Origin: Duganella sp. 1224
Lineage (GTDB): Bacteria; Pseudomonadota; Gammaproteobacteria; Burkholderiales; Burkholderiaceae_D
NCBI RefSeq assembly: GCF_013408245.1
Contig: NZ_JACBYS010000003.1
Span: 372,001-436,000, forward strand
Length of the DNA: 64,000 bases
Reading direction: 5' to 3'
Shown here: piece by piece, positions 54,237-63,069 of the stretch
Layout: every line of letters starts with the position of its first letter
Numbering within the stretch: position 1 is the stretch's first letter
Notes under the pieces: model-generated
What the model saw: the letters and a program-made list of their open reading frames with translations, nothing else
Told to the model about the DNA's origin: nothing
Databases searched by the model: none
Position numbers and translations under genes: made by a program

Positions 54237-55153
54237 GCCAGCCTCACCCGCGGATCGACCGCCTGGTACAGCAGGTCCGCCAGCAGATTGAACACCATGG
54301 TGGCGGCCGCCACGTAGACGGTGATCGCCTTAATCACCGGAAAATCGCTGCGCTCCACCGCCAGGATCACCTCGCGGCCGATGCCGGGAATGCCGAAGAA
54401 GCGCTCCAGCAAAAAGGCGCCGATCAGCAGCGCCGGCAGGTTGGCCATCACATGCGTGAGGATGGGAATGGCGGCGTTGCGCAGCACATGCACCCACAGC
54501 ACGCGCCGCTCGCTCAGGCCCTTGGCGCGCGCGGTGCGCACATAGTCCTGCCCCGCCTCGTCCAGCACGAAGCTGCGGAACAGGCGCAAGGTCGGCGCCA
54601 GCGACACCGCCAGCCCGATCAGCACCGGCAGCACCGCGTAGCGCCAGCCGCCCCACCCTTGCACCGGAAACCAGCCCAGCCGGTACGCCAGGCCGTACTG
54701 GAACACGATGATGTACACCAGGATGCTGATCGACATGCCCACCGTGCACGCCAGCATCAGCGCGCGGTCGGTCAGCGTGCCGCGCCGGAAGGCCACCGCC
54801 AGCGCCAGCGCGACGCCCAGCACGGTTTCCAGCACGGTCAGCGGCGCCAGGATCGCCAGCGACGGTCCCAGCCGGCTGGCGATCAGTGCCGACACCGGTT
54901 CGCCGGTAGCCCAGCTCAGGCCGAAATCCAGCGTGGCGACCTGTTTCATGAAGATCCACAACTGCACGTAATACGGCTGATCCACGCCCAACTGGCGGCG
55001 GATGGCGGCAATGGCGTCGGCGTCAGCCATCTTGCCCGCCAGCAGATAGGCCGGGTCGCCGCCCACCCAATTAAACAGCCCAAACAACAGCAGCACCACG
55101 CCGACCATGGTGGGCAGCATTTGCCCCAGGCGGCGAACTGTAAACGCCAGCAT
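54233..55153 (-). CDS. ABC transporter permease, DppB/YejB type
   Basis: A 306-aa inner-membrane permease of the dipeptide/oligopeptide type. It starts MLAFTVRRLGQMLPTMVG, has the DppB-like GDPAYLLAGKMADADAIAAIR periplasmic segment split around residues 40-60, six membrane helices and the ATPase-coupling loop with RTARAKGLSERRVLWVH. I use the ATG at 55153; the frame is open for 11 more codons. It is the first gene of the three-gene operon, with no substrate-binding protein gene before it; the neighbour upstream is a divergent TonB receptor. Confidence 0.88.
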   Translation of the reverse strand: MLAFTVRRLGQMLPTMVGVVLLLFGLFNWVGGDPAYLLAGKMADADAIAAIRRQLGVDQPYYVQLWIFMKQVATLDFGLSWATGEPVSALIASRLGPSLAILAPLTVLETVLGVALALAVAFRRGTLTDRALMLACTVGMSISILVYIIVFQYGLAYRLGWFPVQGWGGWRYAVLPVLIGLAVSLAPTLRLFRSFVLDEAGQDYVRTARAKGLSERRVLWVHVLRNAAIPILTHVMANLPALLIGAFLLERFFGIPGIGREVILAVERSDFPVIKAITVYVAAATMVFNLLADLLYQAVDPRVRLA

Positions 55154-55535
55154 CTCGCTCCTCTCGCCGAAAAACGGTTCCCACAATACCGCAGTTTCGG
55201 CACCCGCAACAGCCAGGCCAGTACCGCGCGCAGCTGTCGCGTAAAAGTAACGTAATGTTGCTGCATGAACTCAGTTTCATTAAAACAGGATGCACCAATA
55301 TGAACCAAGTTTCATTCCTCGCCGCCACACATTTGCGTCGTTTTTGATTACAAAACAATGTTTCCGATGTTTTATAGCCTATGCGTACCAAATTAGAGCG
55401 CTTCGCGCACCAAATTGGCACATCATTTTGTCAACATTCAGTCGCTCCTTGCACGTTGACAGTGGCCGTCCGCGAATGATTTGATGGATTAAAGCAGCAC
55501 AAAAAATAACGAATTCAATATAGGGAGTGACAGCA
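55154..55535. other. Divergent promoter region between ABC operon and TonB receptor
   Basis: About 380 bases with no credible gene, moderately A/T-rich around 55310-55400. It must hold the promoters for both directions. AGGGAG at 55522-55527 is the ribosome site of the receptor gene. No clear operator or terminator was found. Confidence 0.4.
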
Positions 55536-58433
55536 ATGATGGTTGAAACAGCAATGGCACGATCGATTCGCCTGATCTGCGCTGGCGGTCTGGCGTTCGG
55601 TCTCCACGCCGCCGCGATGGCCCAGCAGGCCGCTGACCCGGACACGATTGCCCGCGTGGAAATCACCGGTTCGTCGATCAAGCGCATCGCCAAGGAAGGC
55701 TCGCTGCCGGTGCAGACCCTGAGCCGCGCGGACATCGAGCAAAGCGGCGTGCAGAACGTTGCTGACCTGGTGGCCCAACTGCCATCGATGCAGGGCTTCA
55801 TCACCTCGTCGGCTTCGGTCAACGGCGGCGGCGGCGGCGTACAAACGGCGTCGATCCACGCCATCGGCACCCAGTACACGCTGGTGCTGCTGAACGGCCG
55901 CCGCATGGCGCCGTATGGCACCGGCAGCGCGGTCAACCTGGCCAGCATCCCACTGTCGGCCGTGGAACGGGTCGAGATCCTGACCGACGGCGCCTCCACC
56001 CTGTATGGTTCGGACGCGATCGCGGGCGTGATCAACTTCATCCTGAAGAAAAACCAGACCGACCTGATCGTCGAAGGCACTTACAACACGCCGCAGAAAT
56101 CCGGCGGCAAGAGCAGCAACTTCTCCATCAGCAAGGGCTGGGGCAACGTCGAGGCCGATGGCTTCAACGTCCAGGTCTCGTATGCCCACGATGAGCAGAA
56201 GGAGCTGAACGCCTCGCAGCGCGACTTCGCCAAGTCGGGCGTGCACAAGTTCACCCACAACGGCAAGCAATACGCCACCTGGCAGACCTCGATCAACTCG
56301 ACCCCGGCCAACGTGGAAGTGGTGACTGCCGACGACGACGTCGTGCTCAACACCGACCTGCTGACCAAGAACGGCTGCACCCAGCCCAACACCTTCGCGC
56401 GCAGTGGCGCCTGCCGCTTCGACTACGCCGCCACCGTGCAACTGCTGCCGGAACTGAAGCGCGACAGCGTGTTCGCCAACGGCACCCTGAAACTGGGCAA
56501 GGACACCACCGCCTACAGCGAACTGGTGCTGTCCAAGTTCACCAACACCGCGCGCTACGCGCCGGCCGCCCAGCCGCTGACCGTGTTCAGCACCGACCCC
56601 GATACCGGCGTCAAGAGCGTCAACAACGCCTACCTGGGCGCCTACAACAGCTCGGTCGCGCCGTTGCTGGCCAGCCAGGGCGTCAACCCCGCTGACGTGA
56701 CCGACGCCTTCCTGTACTACCGCGGCGCCGACGCTGGCGGCCGTACCGACGAGTACCGCACCGACGCCGTGCACTTCGTGGCGGGTGTGGACAGCACCAT
56801 CGCCGGCTGGGACGTGGGTGCCTCGTACACCCACTCGCAGAACAAGCAGACCGACAAGGCGCTGGCCGGCTACATGAGCGGCAACAAGTTCGAGGAACTG
56901 GTCCGCACCGGCAAGTACAACCCGTTCGTGTCGAGCACCGGCGCTGCCGCCGTGCTGGCCGGCGCCGTGCTGCAGCAGGACCTGGAAGTGACCAAGTCCA
57001 AGATCGACGTGGTCAGCGTGCACGGTTCGCGTGAGGTGTTCGACCTGCCGGGCGGCGCTGCCGGCCTGGGCCTGGGCGCCGACTTCACCAAGCAGACCTA
57101 CACCGACACCCCGTCGCAGATCGCCATGGGCCCCGGCCCCGGCAACCCGGGCTGGACCGACGTCGAAATCGGCGGCGGCACCGGCTCGCAGGCGCTGGAC
57201 GCCAGCCGCAAGAACTGGGGCGCGTTCGCCGAACTGCTGATGCCGCTGACCAAGACGCTGGAAAGCACCGCCGCCGTGCGCTACGACAGCTACGACGCCG
57301 TAGAGAAAAACAACGTCAGCTACGATACCGCCGGCAAGGCCGCGCCATCGGGCAAGCTGGGCGAGGATGTGGCCAAGGCCACCTACAAGCTGTCGGCGCG
57401 CTGGACCCCGGTGCAGTCGCTGCTGGTGCGCGGTTCCTACGGCACCGGCTTCAAGGCGCCAACGCTGAACAACATCGCCGACCCGCTGAAGAACGCCGGT
57501 TCGTCGAACAACTTCCCGTGCCCGATCACCGCGCCGACCGATCCGCGCTCCAAGTACTGCCGTCCGGGCTCGTCGGAATACGGCCTGCTGGACAGCGGCA
57601 ACCCGGCCACCGGCGCCAAGGCGCTGAAGGCCGAGACCTCGAAACAAGCCACCTTCGGCTTCCGCATCGAGCCGACCACCGCGCTGTCGGTGGGCCTGGA
57701 CTGGTGGGACGTCAAGCTGAAGAACCAGATCCGCACCTTCTCGCAGGATCAGCTGTTTGATCAGAACTCGTCGCTGGCACAGCAGTACATCGCCGTGTAC
57801 GCCGACCCTATCCAGAAGAGCAACGTGCTGGTCGCGATCCGCCAGCCGCTCAACCTGGCGTCGTCGCGCTACTCCGGCCTGGACTGGGACACCACCTACC
57901 GCGCCAGCACCCCGATCGGCAAGGCCAGCATCAACTGGACCGGTACCTACATGCTGAAGGCCGAGCAGGAAACGCCGGATCCGCTGACCGGCAAGTCGGT
58001 CAAGGAAAAGTCGATCGGCCGCTTCGACTCCTACGACGACGTGGTGTTCCGCGTGGTCAGCCGCATGATCTTCACACTGAAGACCTCGGACAAGCTGTCG
58101 AACTCGCTGACCTTCAACTACCGTTCGGGCTACCACGACAAGCCGCTGACCGCGGACGACGCTGCCGTGCGCGTGGTCAACGCCGACGGCAGCATCGGTG
58201 GTGTGACCGCCATGCTGGACCACGACGTCAGCTCGTACACCACGCTCGACTGGCAAGCCAAGCTGAACTACGTGAAGAACCTGACCATCACCGCCGGCAT
58301 CCGCAATCTGCTGGACCGTGATCCGCCGTTCTCGATCCGCAACTCGGGCGGCGGCAACCAGGTCGGCTACGACGGCCGCTACGCCGACCCGCTGGGCCGC
58401 ACGTACTACGTCACCGCGCAATACAAGTTCTAA
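55536..58433 (+). CDS. TonB-dependent outer-membrane receptor, paralogue A
   Basis: A 965-aa receptor. The signal peptide has a core of LICAGGLAFGLHAAAMA and is cut before QQAADP. A TonB-box-like VEITGSSIKRI (about residues 38-48) leads into the plug (SVNGGGGGVQTASIHAIG then TLVLLNGRRMAPYG and the GSDAIAGVINFILKK plug end). The rest is a 22-strand barrel ending in RTYYVTAQYKF. The start codon ATG at 55536 has AGGGAG eight bases before. The same VEITGSSIKR opening recurs in the two receptors downstream, so the three are paralogues. Substrate unknown; peptides or oligosaccharides are possible. Confidence 0.9.
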   Translation: MMVETAMARSIRLICAGGLAFGLHAAAMAQQAADPDTIARVEITGSSIKRIAKEGSLPVQTLSRADIEQSGVQNVADLVAQLPSMQGFITSSASVNGGGGGVQTASIHAIGTQYTLVLLNGRRMAPYGTGSAVNLASIPLSAVERVEILTDGASTLYGSDAIAGVINFILKKNQTDLIVEGTYNTPQKSGGKSSNFSISKGWGNVEADGFNVQVSYAHDEQKELNASQRDFAKSGVHKFTHNGKQYATWQTSINSTPANVEVVTADDDVVLNTDLLTKNGCTQPNTFARSGACRFDYAATVQLLPELKRDSVFANGTLKLGKDTTAYSELVLSKFTNTARYAPAAQPLTVFSTDPDTGVKSVNNAYLGAYNSSVAPLLASQGVNPADVTDAFLYYRGADAGGRTDEYRTDAVHFVAGVDSTIAGWDVGASYTHSQNKQTDKALAGYMSGNKFEELVRTGKYNPFVSSTGAAAVLAGAVLQQDLEVTKSKIDVVSVHGSREVFDLPGGAAGLGLGADFTKQTYTDTPSQIAMGPGPGNPGWTDVEIGGGTGSQALDASRKNWGAFAELLMPLTKTLESTAAVRYDSYDAVEKNNVSYDTAGKAAPSGKLGEDVAKATYKLSARWTPVQSLLVRGSYGTGFKAPTLNNIADPLKNAGSSNNFPCPITAPTDPRSKYCRPGSSEYGLLDSGNPATGAKALKAETSKQATFGFRIEPTTALSVGLDWWDVKLKNQIRTFSQDQLFDQNSSLAQQYIAVYADPIQKSNVLVAIRQPLNLASSRYSGLDWDTTYRASTPIGKASINWTGTYMLKAEQETPDPLTGKSVKEKSIGRFDSYDDVVFRVVSRMIFTLKTSDKLSNSLTFNYRSGYHDKPLTADDAAVRVVNADGSIGGVTAMLDHDVSSYTTLDWQAKLNYVKNLTITAGIRNLLDRDPPFSIRNSGGGNQVGYDGRYADPLGRTYYVTAQYKF

Positions 58434-58454
58434 ACCCTGCCGAGGGTAGCTTCC

Positions 58455-58482
58455 AAGGCCGGCCCCGCGCCGGCCTTTTTTT
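58455..58482 (+). terminator. Intrinsic terminator of receptor paralogue A
   Basis: GGCCGG-CCCCGCG-CCGGCC followed by seven T, about 20 bases after the stop. Confidence 0.88.
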
Positions 58483-58625
58483 ATTATTCACGCGAACGAT
58501 AACGCATATCGGCCAAGATATTCAACTTAGCTATGGCGCATATCCAAACACGGAATTGTATTTATATCTGAGCCTGCTGTAATCTACCCCTATCGACATT
58601 TACCGCAGTACACAGGAGAGCCGCC

Positions 58626-58748
58626 ATGACCACCGCTACCGCCACTTTCGCCGCCAAGCCAGCCACCACCTTCTCGTGGGGCCGCCTGATCCGCCGCACG
58701 CTGGAAAGCCTGGGCAAGCACTACGCGCACGGCCCGTACGTGCTGTAA
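58626..58748 (+). CDS. Small conserved-looking protein, 40 aa
   Basis: ATG at 58626 with AGGAG eight bases before it and stop TAA at 58746-58748, then a strong terminator within 25 bases. The product begins TTATATFAAKPATTFSWG and ends RRTLESLGKHYAHGPYVL: a disordered start and a basic, amphipathic C-terminal helix. No known domain; it vaguely recalls small DUF1127-type proteins, but I would not assign it. The complete set of signals (site, frame, terminator) makes it a probable real gene that gene finders often drop. Confidence 0.6.
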   Translation: MTTATATFAAKPATTFSWGRLIRRTLESLGKHYAHGPYVL

Positions 58749-58770
58749 AAGGCAACGCTGCAAAAAAATC

Positions 58771-58794
58771 AAGGGCCTGCGGGCCCTTTTTTTT
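58771..58794 (+). terminator. Intrinsic terminator of the 40-aa gene
   Basis: AAGGGCC-TGC-GGGCCCTT followed by a run of T. Confidence 0.85.
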
Positions 58795-58930
58795 CGCCGT
58801 TGTTTTATATAAACAGACAATCTTTTCAAATTGACACGGCCGCCCCGACAGTGAAATTATCGACAACAGGCCCTTCGTTGTGAACGAAGGTTCAATTCAT
58901 AAGATCAAGTTCGCTTTGGGAGTAGAGCAA

Positions 58931-61597
58931 ATGTTGAAAGAGACCGTGTTGTCCCGTTCCATGCGCCGTGTCTATGCGAGTGGCGTGCTGGGACTGGGAT
59001 TGATCGCGCCGCTGGCGCAGGCGCAGAGCGAGGCGCCGATGCAGCGCGTGGAAATCACCGGGTCGTCGATCAAGCGGCTGGCGGCCGAAACCGCCAATCC
59101 GCTGACCGTGATCAAGGCCGACGATTTCGTCAAGCAGGGCCTGACCACCGCCCAGGAAGTGCTGGACCGCATCCCCACCAACAGCTCCAGCTTCGGCTCG
59201 GCCAACGTGGTCGGCGGCAACAGCTCGGGCCTGCCGACCGGCGGCCAGGCCAGCGCCGACCTGCGCGGCCTCGGCGGCGACAAGACGCTGGTGCTGCTGA
59301 ACGGCCGCCGCATCGCCAACCACCCGTACGACGGCGCCAGCGTCGACCTCAACATCATCCCGGTGTCGGCGCTGGAACGGGTCGAGGTGTTGCGCGACGG
59401 CGCCTCGGCCATCTACGGCACCGACGCCATCGGCGGCGTGATCAACTTCATCACCAAGCGCTCGGTGCAGGTCACCACCATCACCGCCGAGGCGGTGCTG
59501 CCGCGCAAGGACGGCGCCGACGAGAAGCGGGTCAACCTGTCGAGCGGCTTCGGCAACCTGGACACCGACGGCTACAACGTCTTCGGCGTGTTCGACTACC
59601 ACAAGCTGGACATCCTGACCTCGCAGCAGCGCGAGTTCTCCAAGACCGGCGTGATCCCGGAGCGCGGCCTCAACCTGACCTCCGGCACCACCTTCCCCGG
59701 CAACTACTTCGACCCGACCTCGGGCGCCACCGGCAACCCGTATTTCGCTTCCGGCTGCGACGCCCCGCTGTCGATTCCGCGCGCCAGCAACGGCACCTGC
59801 CGCCAGGACTACACGCGCCAGATCGACGACCTGCCGGAACAGAAGCAGACCTCGTTCTTCGGCAAGGCCAGCTTCAAGCTCAATGGCGACCACCTGGCGT
59901 CGATTGAATACCTGCACTCGGAAAACGACGTGGTGTCGCACACCGCGCCGCCGCCGCAGACCGGCCTGCTGTTGCCGAACACCAGCAAATACTATCCGGG
60001 CAACAGCGGCGGCGTGCCGGCCATGCCGGGGCTGTCGGGCGATCCGCTGTCGGTCAACTGGCGCCCGACCGAGGCCGGCCAGCGCGAGATCAACTCCAAG
60101 GGCGCGGCCGACCGCCTGGTGTTCAGCGCCGAAGGCCTGTTCCGGGAATGGGATTACAAGGCCGGCTTCACGCTGTCGGAAAGCCGCTCGGCCGAGTACT
60201 TCACCGGCGGCTACGTCAACGACGCCAAGTTCGCCGCCGGCGTGGCCAACGGCATCCTCAATCCGTTCGGCAAGCAGGACGCGGCCGGCAAGGCCTACCT
60301 GGACAGCACCGCCCTGCGCGGCAAGGTGCAGAACGGCAAAACCCGCAACACCGGCATCGACGCCAAGGCCAGCCGCGACCTGATGGACCTGGCCGGCGGC
60401 AAGCTGGCGGTGGCCATCGGCGCCGAGCTGCGGCGCGAGGAGGCCGACTTCAACGTCAACCGCGACATCGCCGGCCAGGCCTCGTCGTCCGGGCTGTCGG
60501 GCTCGCAGTCGACCGACGGCGCGCGCACCATCAAGGCCATCTTCGGCGAGGTCAACCTGCCGCTGCTGCCGGACCTGGAAGTCAACCTGGCGGCGCGCTA
60601 CGACGATTACAGCGACGTCGGCAGCACCACCAATCCGAAGCTGGGCCTGCGCTACCAGCCGAGCAAGCAGGTGCTGCTGCGCGGTTCGGCCTCGACCGGC
60701 TTCCGCGCGCCGACGCTGTTCGAGAAGAACGCGCCGCTGTCGAAGAACGACACCAACAACTCGTACAACGACCCGATCCTGTGCCCGGGCGGCGTGCTGT
60801 CGTCCAACCCGATCGCCAACCCGCTGCGCGACTGCGACCTGCAGCAGTACAAGCTGCAAGGCGGCAACCAGGACCTGCGGCCGGAAAAATCCAAGACCTT
60901 CTCGGTGGGCGTGGTGCTGGAGCCCGTGCCGCAGGCGACCTTGGCGGTGGACTACTGGAACATCCGCCTGAAGGACAAGATCAACGCGCTGCCGGAGGAA
61001 GCCATCTATGGCGACTACGAGAAATACAAGGCGCGCTTCCTGCGCAACCCGGACGGCTCGCCGTACGCGATCCTGGACCTGAAGGAAAACCTGGGCAAGG
61101 TCAACACCGACGGCGTCGACGTCAGCCTGACGCTGCGCTCGGGCACCACCCAGGCCGGCAACTTCACGCTGACGCTGGACGGCACGTATGTGCACAAGTA
61201 TGAGTACCAGGACGAGCGCGACGGACCGTTCATCCAGAACGTCGGCCGCTATGCCGCCAACAATCCGGTGTTCCGCTGGAAGCACAACCTGGCGCTGAAC
61301 TGGCGCCTGGGCGACTGGAACGCCACGCTGGCGCAGGCGTTCAAGTCCGGCTATACCGACCAGAACCTGGACATCGACCCGCAGTACCTGAACAAGGTGC
61401 CGTCGTATGCGCTGTGGAACCTGAGCGGCAGCTACACCGGCTTCAAGGGCGTGACGCTGACGGCCGGCGTCAAGAACCTGCTGGACAAGGAGCCGCCGTT
61501 CTCCAACCAGGGCACGCTGTTCCAGAAGGGCTATGATCCGCGTTACACCGATCCGGTGGGACGCGCGCTGTACCTGCGCGGCAGCTACAGCTTCTGA
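58931..61597 (+). CDS. TonB-dependent outer-membrane receptor, paralogue B
   Basis: An 888-aa receptor. The signal peptide is VYASGVLGLGLIAPLAQAQ, with cleavage after AQA. VEITGSSIKRLAAETANPL starts the plug, followed by SADLRGLGGDKTLVLLNG, RRIANHPYDGASVDLN and GTDAIGGVINFITKRS. The barrel ends in RALYLRGSYSF with the terminal Phe. The ATG at 58931 has GGGAG upstream; a GTG 17 codons earlier is in frame but poorly placed. It is closely related to the receptor gene at 63070 and less so to the one at 55536. The substrate is unknown. Confidence 0.9.
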   Translation: MLKETVLSRSMRRVYASGVLGLGLIAPLAQAQSEAPMQRVEITGSSIKRLAAETANPLTVIKADDFVKQGLTTAQEVLDRIPTNSSSFGSANVVGGNSSGLPTGGQASADLRGLGGDKTLVLLNGRRIANHPYDGASVDLNIIPVSALERVEVLRDGASAIYGTDAIGGVINFITKRSVQVTTITAEAVLPRKDGADEKRVNLSSGFGNLDTDGYNVFGVFDYHKLDILTSQQREFSKTGVIPERGLNLTSGTTFPGNYFDPTSGATGNPYFASGCDAPLSIPRASNGTCRQDYTRQIDDLPEQKQTSFFGKASFKLNGDHLASIEYLHSENDVVSHTAPPPQTGLLLPNTSKYYPGNSGGVPAMPGLSGDPLSVNWRPTEAGQREINSKGAADRLVFSAEGLFREWDYKAGFTLSESRSAEYFTGGYVNDAKFAAGVANGILNPFGKQDAAGKAYLDSTALRGKVQNGKTRNTGIDAKASRDLMDLAGGKLAVAIGAELRREEADFNVNRDIAGQASSSGLSGSQSTDGARTIKAIFGEVNLPLLPDLEVNLAARYDDYSDVGSTTNPKLGLRYQPSKQVLLRGSASTGFRAPTLFEKNAPLSKNDTNNSYNDPILCPGGVLSSNPIANPLRDCDLQQYKLQGGNQDLRPEKSKTFSVGVVLEPVPQATLAVDYWNIRLKDKINALPEEAIYGDYEKYKARFLRNPDGSPYAILDLKENLGKVNTDGVDVSLTLRSGTTQAGNFTLTLDGTYVHKYEYQDERDGPFIQNVGRYAANNPVFRWKHNLALNWRLGDWNATLAQAFKSGYTDQNLDIDPQYLNKVPSYALWNLSGSYTGFKGVTLTAGVKNLLDKEPPFSNQGTLFQKGYDPRYTDPVGRALYLRGSYSF

Positions 61598-61630
61598 CCG
61601 CGCCCGCGCAACCCGCACACCGCCGGCGCC

Positions 61631-61660
61631 AGGGTCTGCCCCCGTACGGGGTCAGACCCT
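61631..61660. repeat. 30-bp palindromic repeat, copy 2
   Basis: AGGGTCTGCCCCCG and CGGGGTCAGACCCT. The pattern (GGGTCTG, CCCCG, CGGGG, CAGACCC) is shared with 50540-50569. It lies between the convergent ends of the receptor gene and the DAHP synthase gene and may act as a terminator for both. Confidence 0.75.
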
Positions 61661-61670
61661 TCCGGTCGGG

Positions 61671-62741
61671 TTATTTCTCAGACGCCTGCATGGCCAGGCG
61701 CCGCTGGCGCACGGCAGCCGCCAACCCTTGCAGCACCTGCACGCTGCTGTCCCAGTCGATGCAGCCGTCGGTGATCGACTGGCCGTAGGTCAGCTGCTTG
61801 CCCGGCACCAGGTCCTGCCGCCCCGCCACCAGGTGCGACTCCACCATGACGCCGACAATCCGCGTATCGCCCGCCGCCACCTGCCCGGCGATGTCGGCGC
61901 ATACCGGCACCTGGTTCTCCGGCTTCTTGGAGCTGTTGGCGTGCGAGGCGTCGATCATCAGCCGCGGCGCCAGCCCCTGCGCGGCGATCGCCTTGCAGGC
62001 CTCGTCCACGCTGGCAGCGTCGTAGTTCGGCGTCTTGCCGCCGCGCAGGATGATGTGGCAATCCTCGTTGCCGTTGGTCGACACGATCGCCGAGTGGCCG
62101 CCCTTGGTCACCGACAGGAAGTGGTGCGGCTGCGAGGCCGCCTTGATCGCGTCCACCGCGATGCGCACATTGCCGTCGGTGCCGTTCTTGAAGCCCACCG
62201 GGCACGACAGCCCCGAGGCCAGCTCGCGGTGCACCTGCGACTCGGTGGTGCGGGCGCCGATCGCGCCCCACGCGATCAGGTCGGCGATGTACTGCGGCGA
62301 GATGACGTCGAGGAACTCGGTGCCGGCCGGCAGGCCCAGCTCGTTGATGTCGCGCAGCAGCTCGCGCGCCATGCGCAGACCGTCGTTGATGCGGAAGCTG
62401 TTGTCCATGTACGGATCGTTGATCAGGCCCTTCCAGCCGACCGTGGTGCGCGGCTTTTCGAAATACACGCGCATGACGATTTCCAGGTCGCCGGCCAGTT
62501 GCTGGCGCAGCGGCGCCAGGCGGCGCGCGTACTCCATCGCCGCCTGCGGATCGTGGATCGAGCACGGGCCGATCACCACCATCAGGCGGTCGTCCTGGCC
62601 GTGCAGGATGCGGTGCAGCGCCACGCGGGCGTTGGCGGCAGTCTGCTCCGCCGCCGGCGTGCAGGCAAACTCGCGGATCAGGTGGGACGGTGGCGTCAAT
62701 TCCTTCATCTCGCGGATGCGCAAATCATCGGTACGGGGCAT
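61671..62741 (-). CDS. aroG: 3-deoxy-7-phosphoheptulonate (DAHP) synthase, class I
   Basis: A 356-aa type I-alpha DAHP synthase that condenses phosphoenolpyruvate with erythrose 4-phosphate, the first step to Phe, Tyr and Trp. Typical features are RLMVVIGPCSIHDPQAAMEY (about 52-71, metal-ligand Cys), VYFEKPRTTVGWKGLINDP, GARTTESQVHRELASGLSCPVGFKNGT, and LMIDASHANSSKKPENQ with the late GQSITDGCIDW. The length fits the AroF/AroG/AroH group; which allosteric amino acid it answers to is not evident. It is preceded by a Phe/Tyr/Trp-rich leader peptide and a terminator, so transcription is probably attenuated by charged aromatic tRNA. The symbol is chosen by family, not by feedback type. Confidence 0.94.
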   Translation of the reverse strand: MPRTDDLRIREMKELTPPSHLIREFACTPAAEQTAANARVALHRILHGQDDRLMVVIGPCSIHDPQAAMEYARRLAPLRQQLAGDLEIVMRVYFEKPRTTVGWKGLINDPYMDNSFRINDGLRMARELLRDINELGLPAGTEFLDVISPQYIADLIAWGAIGARTTESQVHRELASGLSCPVGFKNGTDGNVRIAVDAIKAASQPHHFLSVTKGGHSAIVSTNGNEDCHIILRGGKTPNYDAASVDEACKAIAAQGLAPRLMIDASHANSSKKPENQVPVCADIAGQVAAGDTRIVGVMVESHLVAGRQDLVPGKQLTYGQSITDGCIDWDSSVQVLQGLAAAVRQRRLAMQASEK

Positions 62742-62776
62742 TGCTGTTCTCCAGGTGATCGATCAAAAATGGGGGT

Positions 62777-62810
62777 AAAAAAAAACCGCCTCGGGGGAGG
62801 CGGTTTTTTT
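62777..62810 (-). terminator. Attenuator terminator in the aroG leader
   Basis: On the minus strand the 5' arm ACCGCCT (62804-62798) pairs with the 3' arm AGGCGGT (62792-62786) and a U-run of nine follows (62785-62777). It stands 36 bases before the aroG start codon, so it can only be an attenuator. A third copy of AGGCGGT lies inside the leader peptide frame at 62867-62861 and can pair with the 5' arm instead. Confidence 0.85.
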
Positions 62811-62853
62811 GGAATTCTGCTGGGACTCGGGTTGCTTCTACGTGCACCGGCCG

Positions 62854-62919
62854 CTACTCCACCGCCTGAGGGGTTGGGAAGCTAAAGTAAAACCAGCCGG
62901 TAAAGAAGAAGTGGGTCAT
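62854..62919 (-). CDS. Aromatic-rich leader peptide of aroG
   Basis: A 21-codon frame from ATG at 62919 to TAG at 62854. The peptide is MTHFFFTGWFYFSFPTPQAVE: six Phe, one Tyr and one Trp within codons 4-14. It resembles PheL of E. coli, which is also a short run of Phe codons. The predicted promoter starts RNA about 17 bases upstream. The codons for Gln-Ala-Val contain the antiterminator sequence AGGCGGT. If ribosomes stall at the aromatic codons when charged tRNA is scarce, that segment stays free to block the terminator. If they run to the stop, they cover it and the terminator forms. The frame is missed by length filters. Confidence 0.82.
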   Translation of the reverse strand: MTHFFFTGWFYFSFPTPQAVE

Positions 62920-62942
62920 GTCAGTCCGTAAAGTGTCCAACG

Positions 62943-62972
62943 ACTATAACAACAACTTGCGGCGTTTGGCAA
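62943..62972 (-). promoter_or_regulatory. Promoter of the aroG leader
   Basis: On the minus strand TTGCCA (62972-62967) and TATAGT (62948-62943) with an 18-bp spacer. Transcription would begin near 62936, so only about 17 bases lie before the leader ATG. Confidence 0.6.
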
Positions 62973-63069
62973 GCAGTTTATTGCGCACCTCTGACGCAGA
63001 TCAGATTTCTCCCTCGTGAACGCCGCAAGACTGAACTTGCTGCGTATTGCGGCTTTTTCAAGGGAGAAC

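Noticed and set aside
55515..58421. A 968-codon antisense frame over receptor paralogue A (and a similar one at 58892-61618 over paralogue B)
   Set aside because: Same cause: GC-skewed codon positions leave the opposite strand open. The sense frames carry a signal peptide, plug and barrel.
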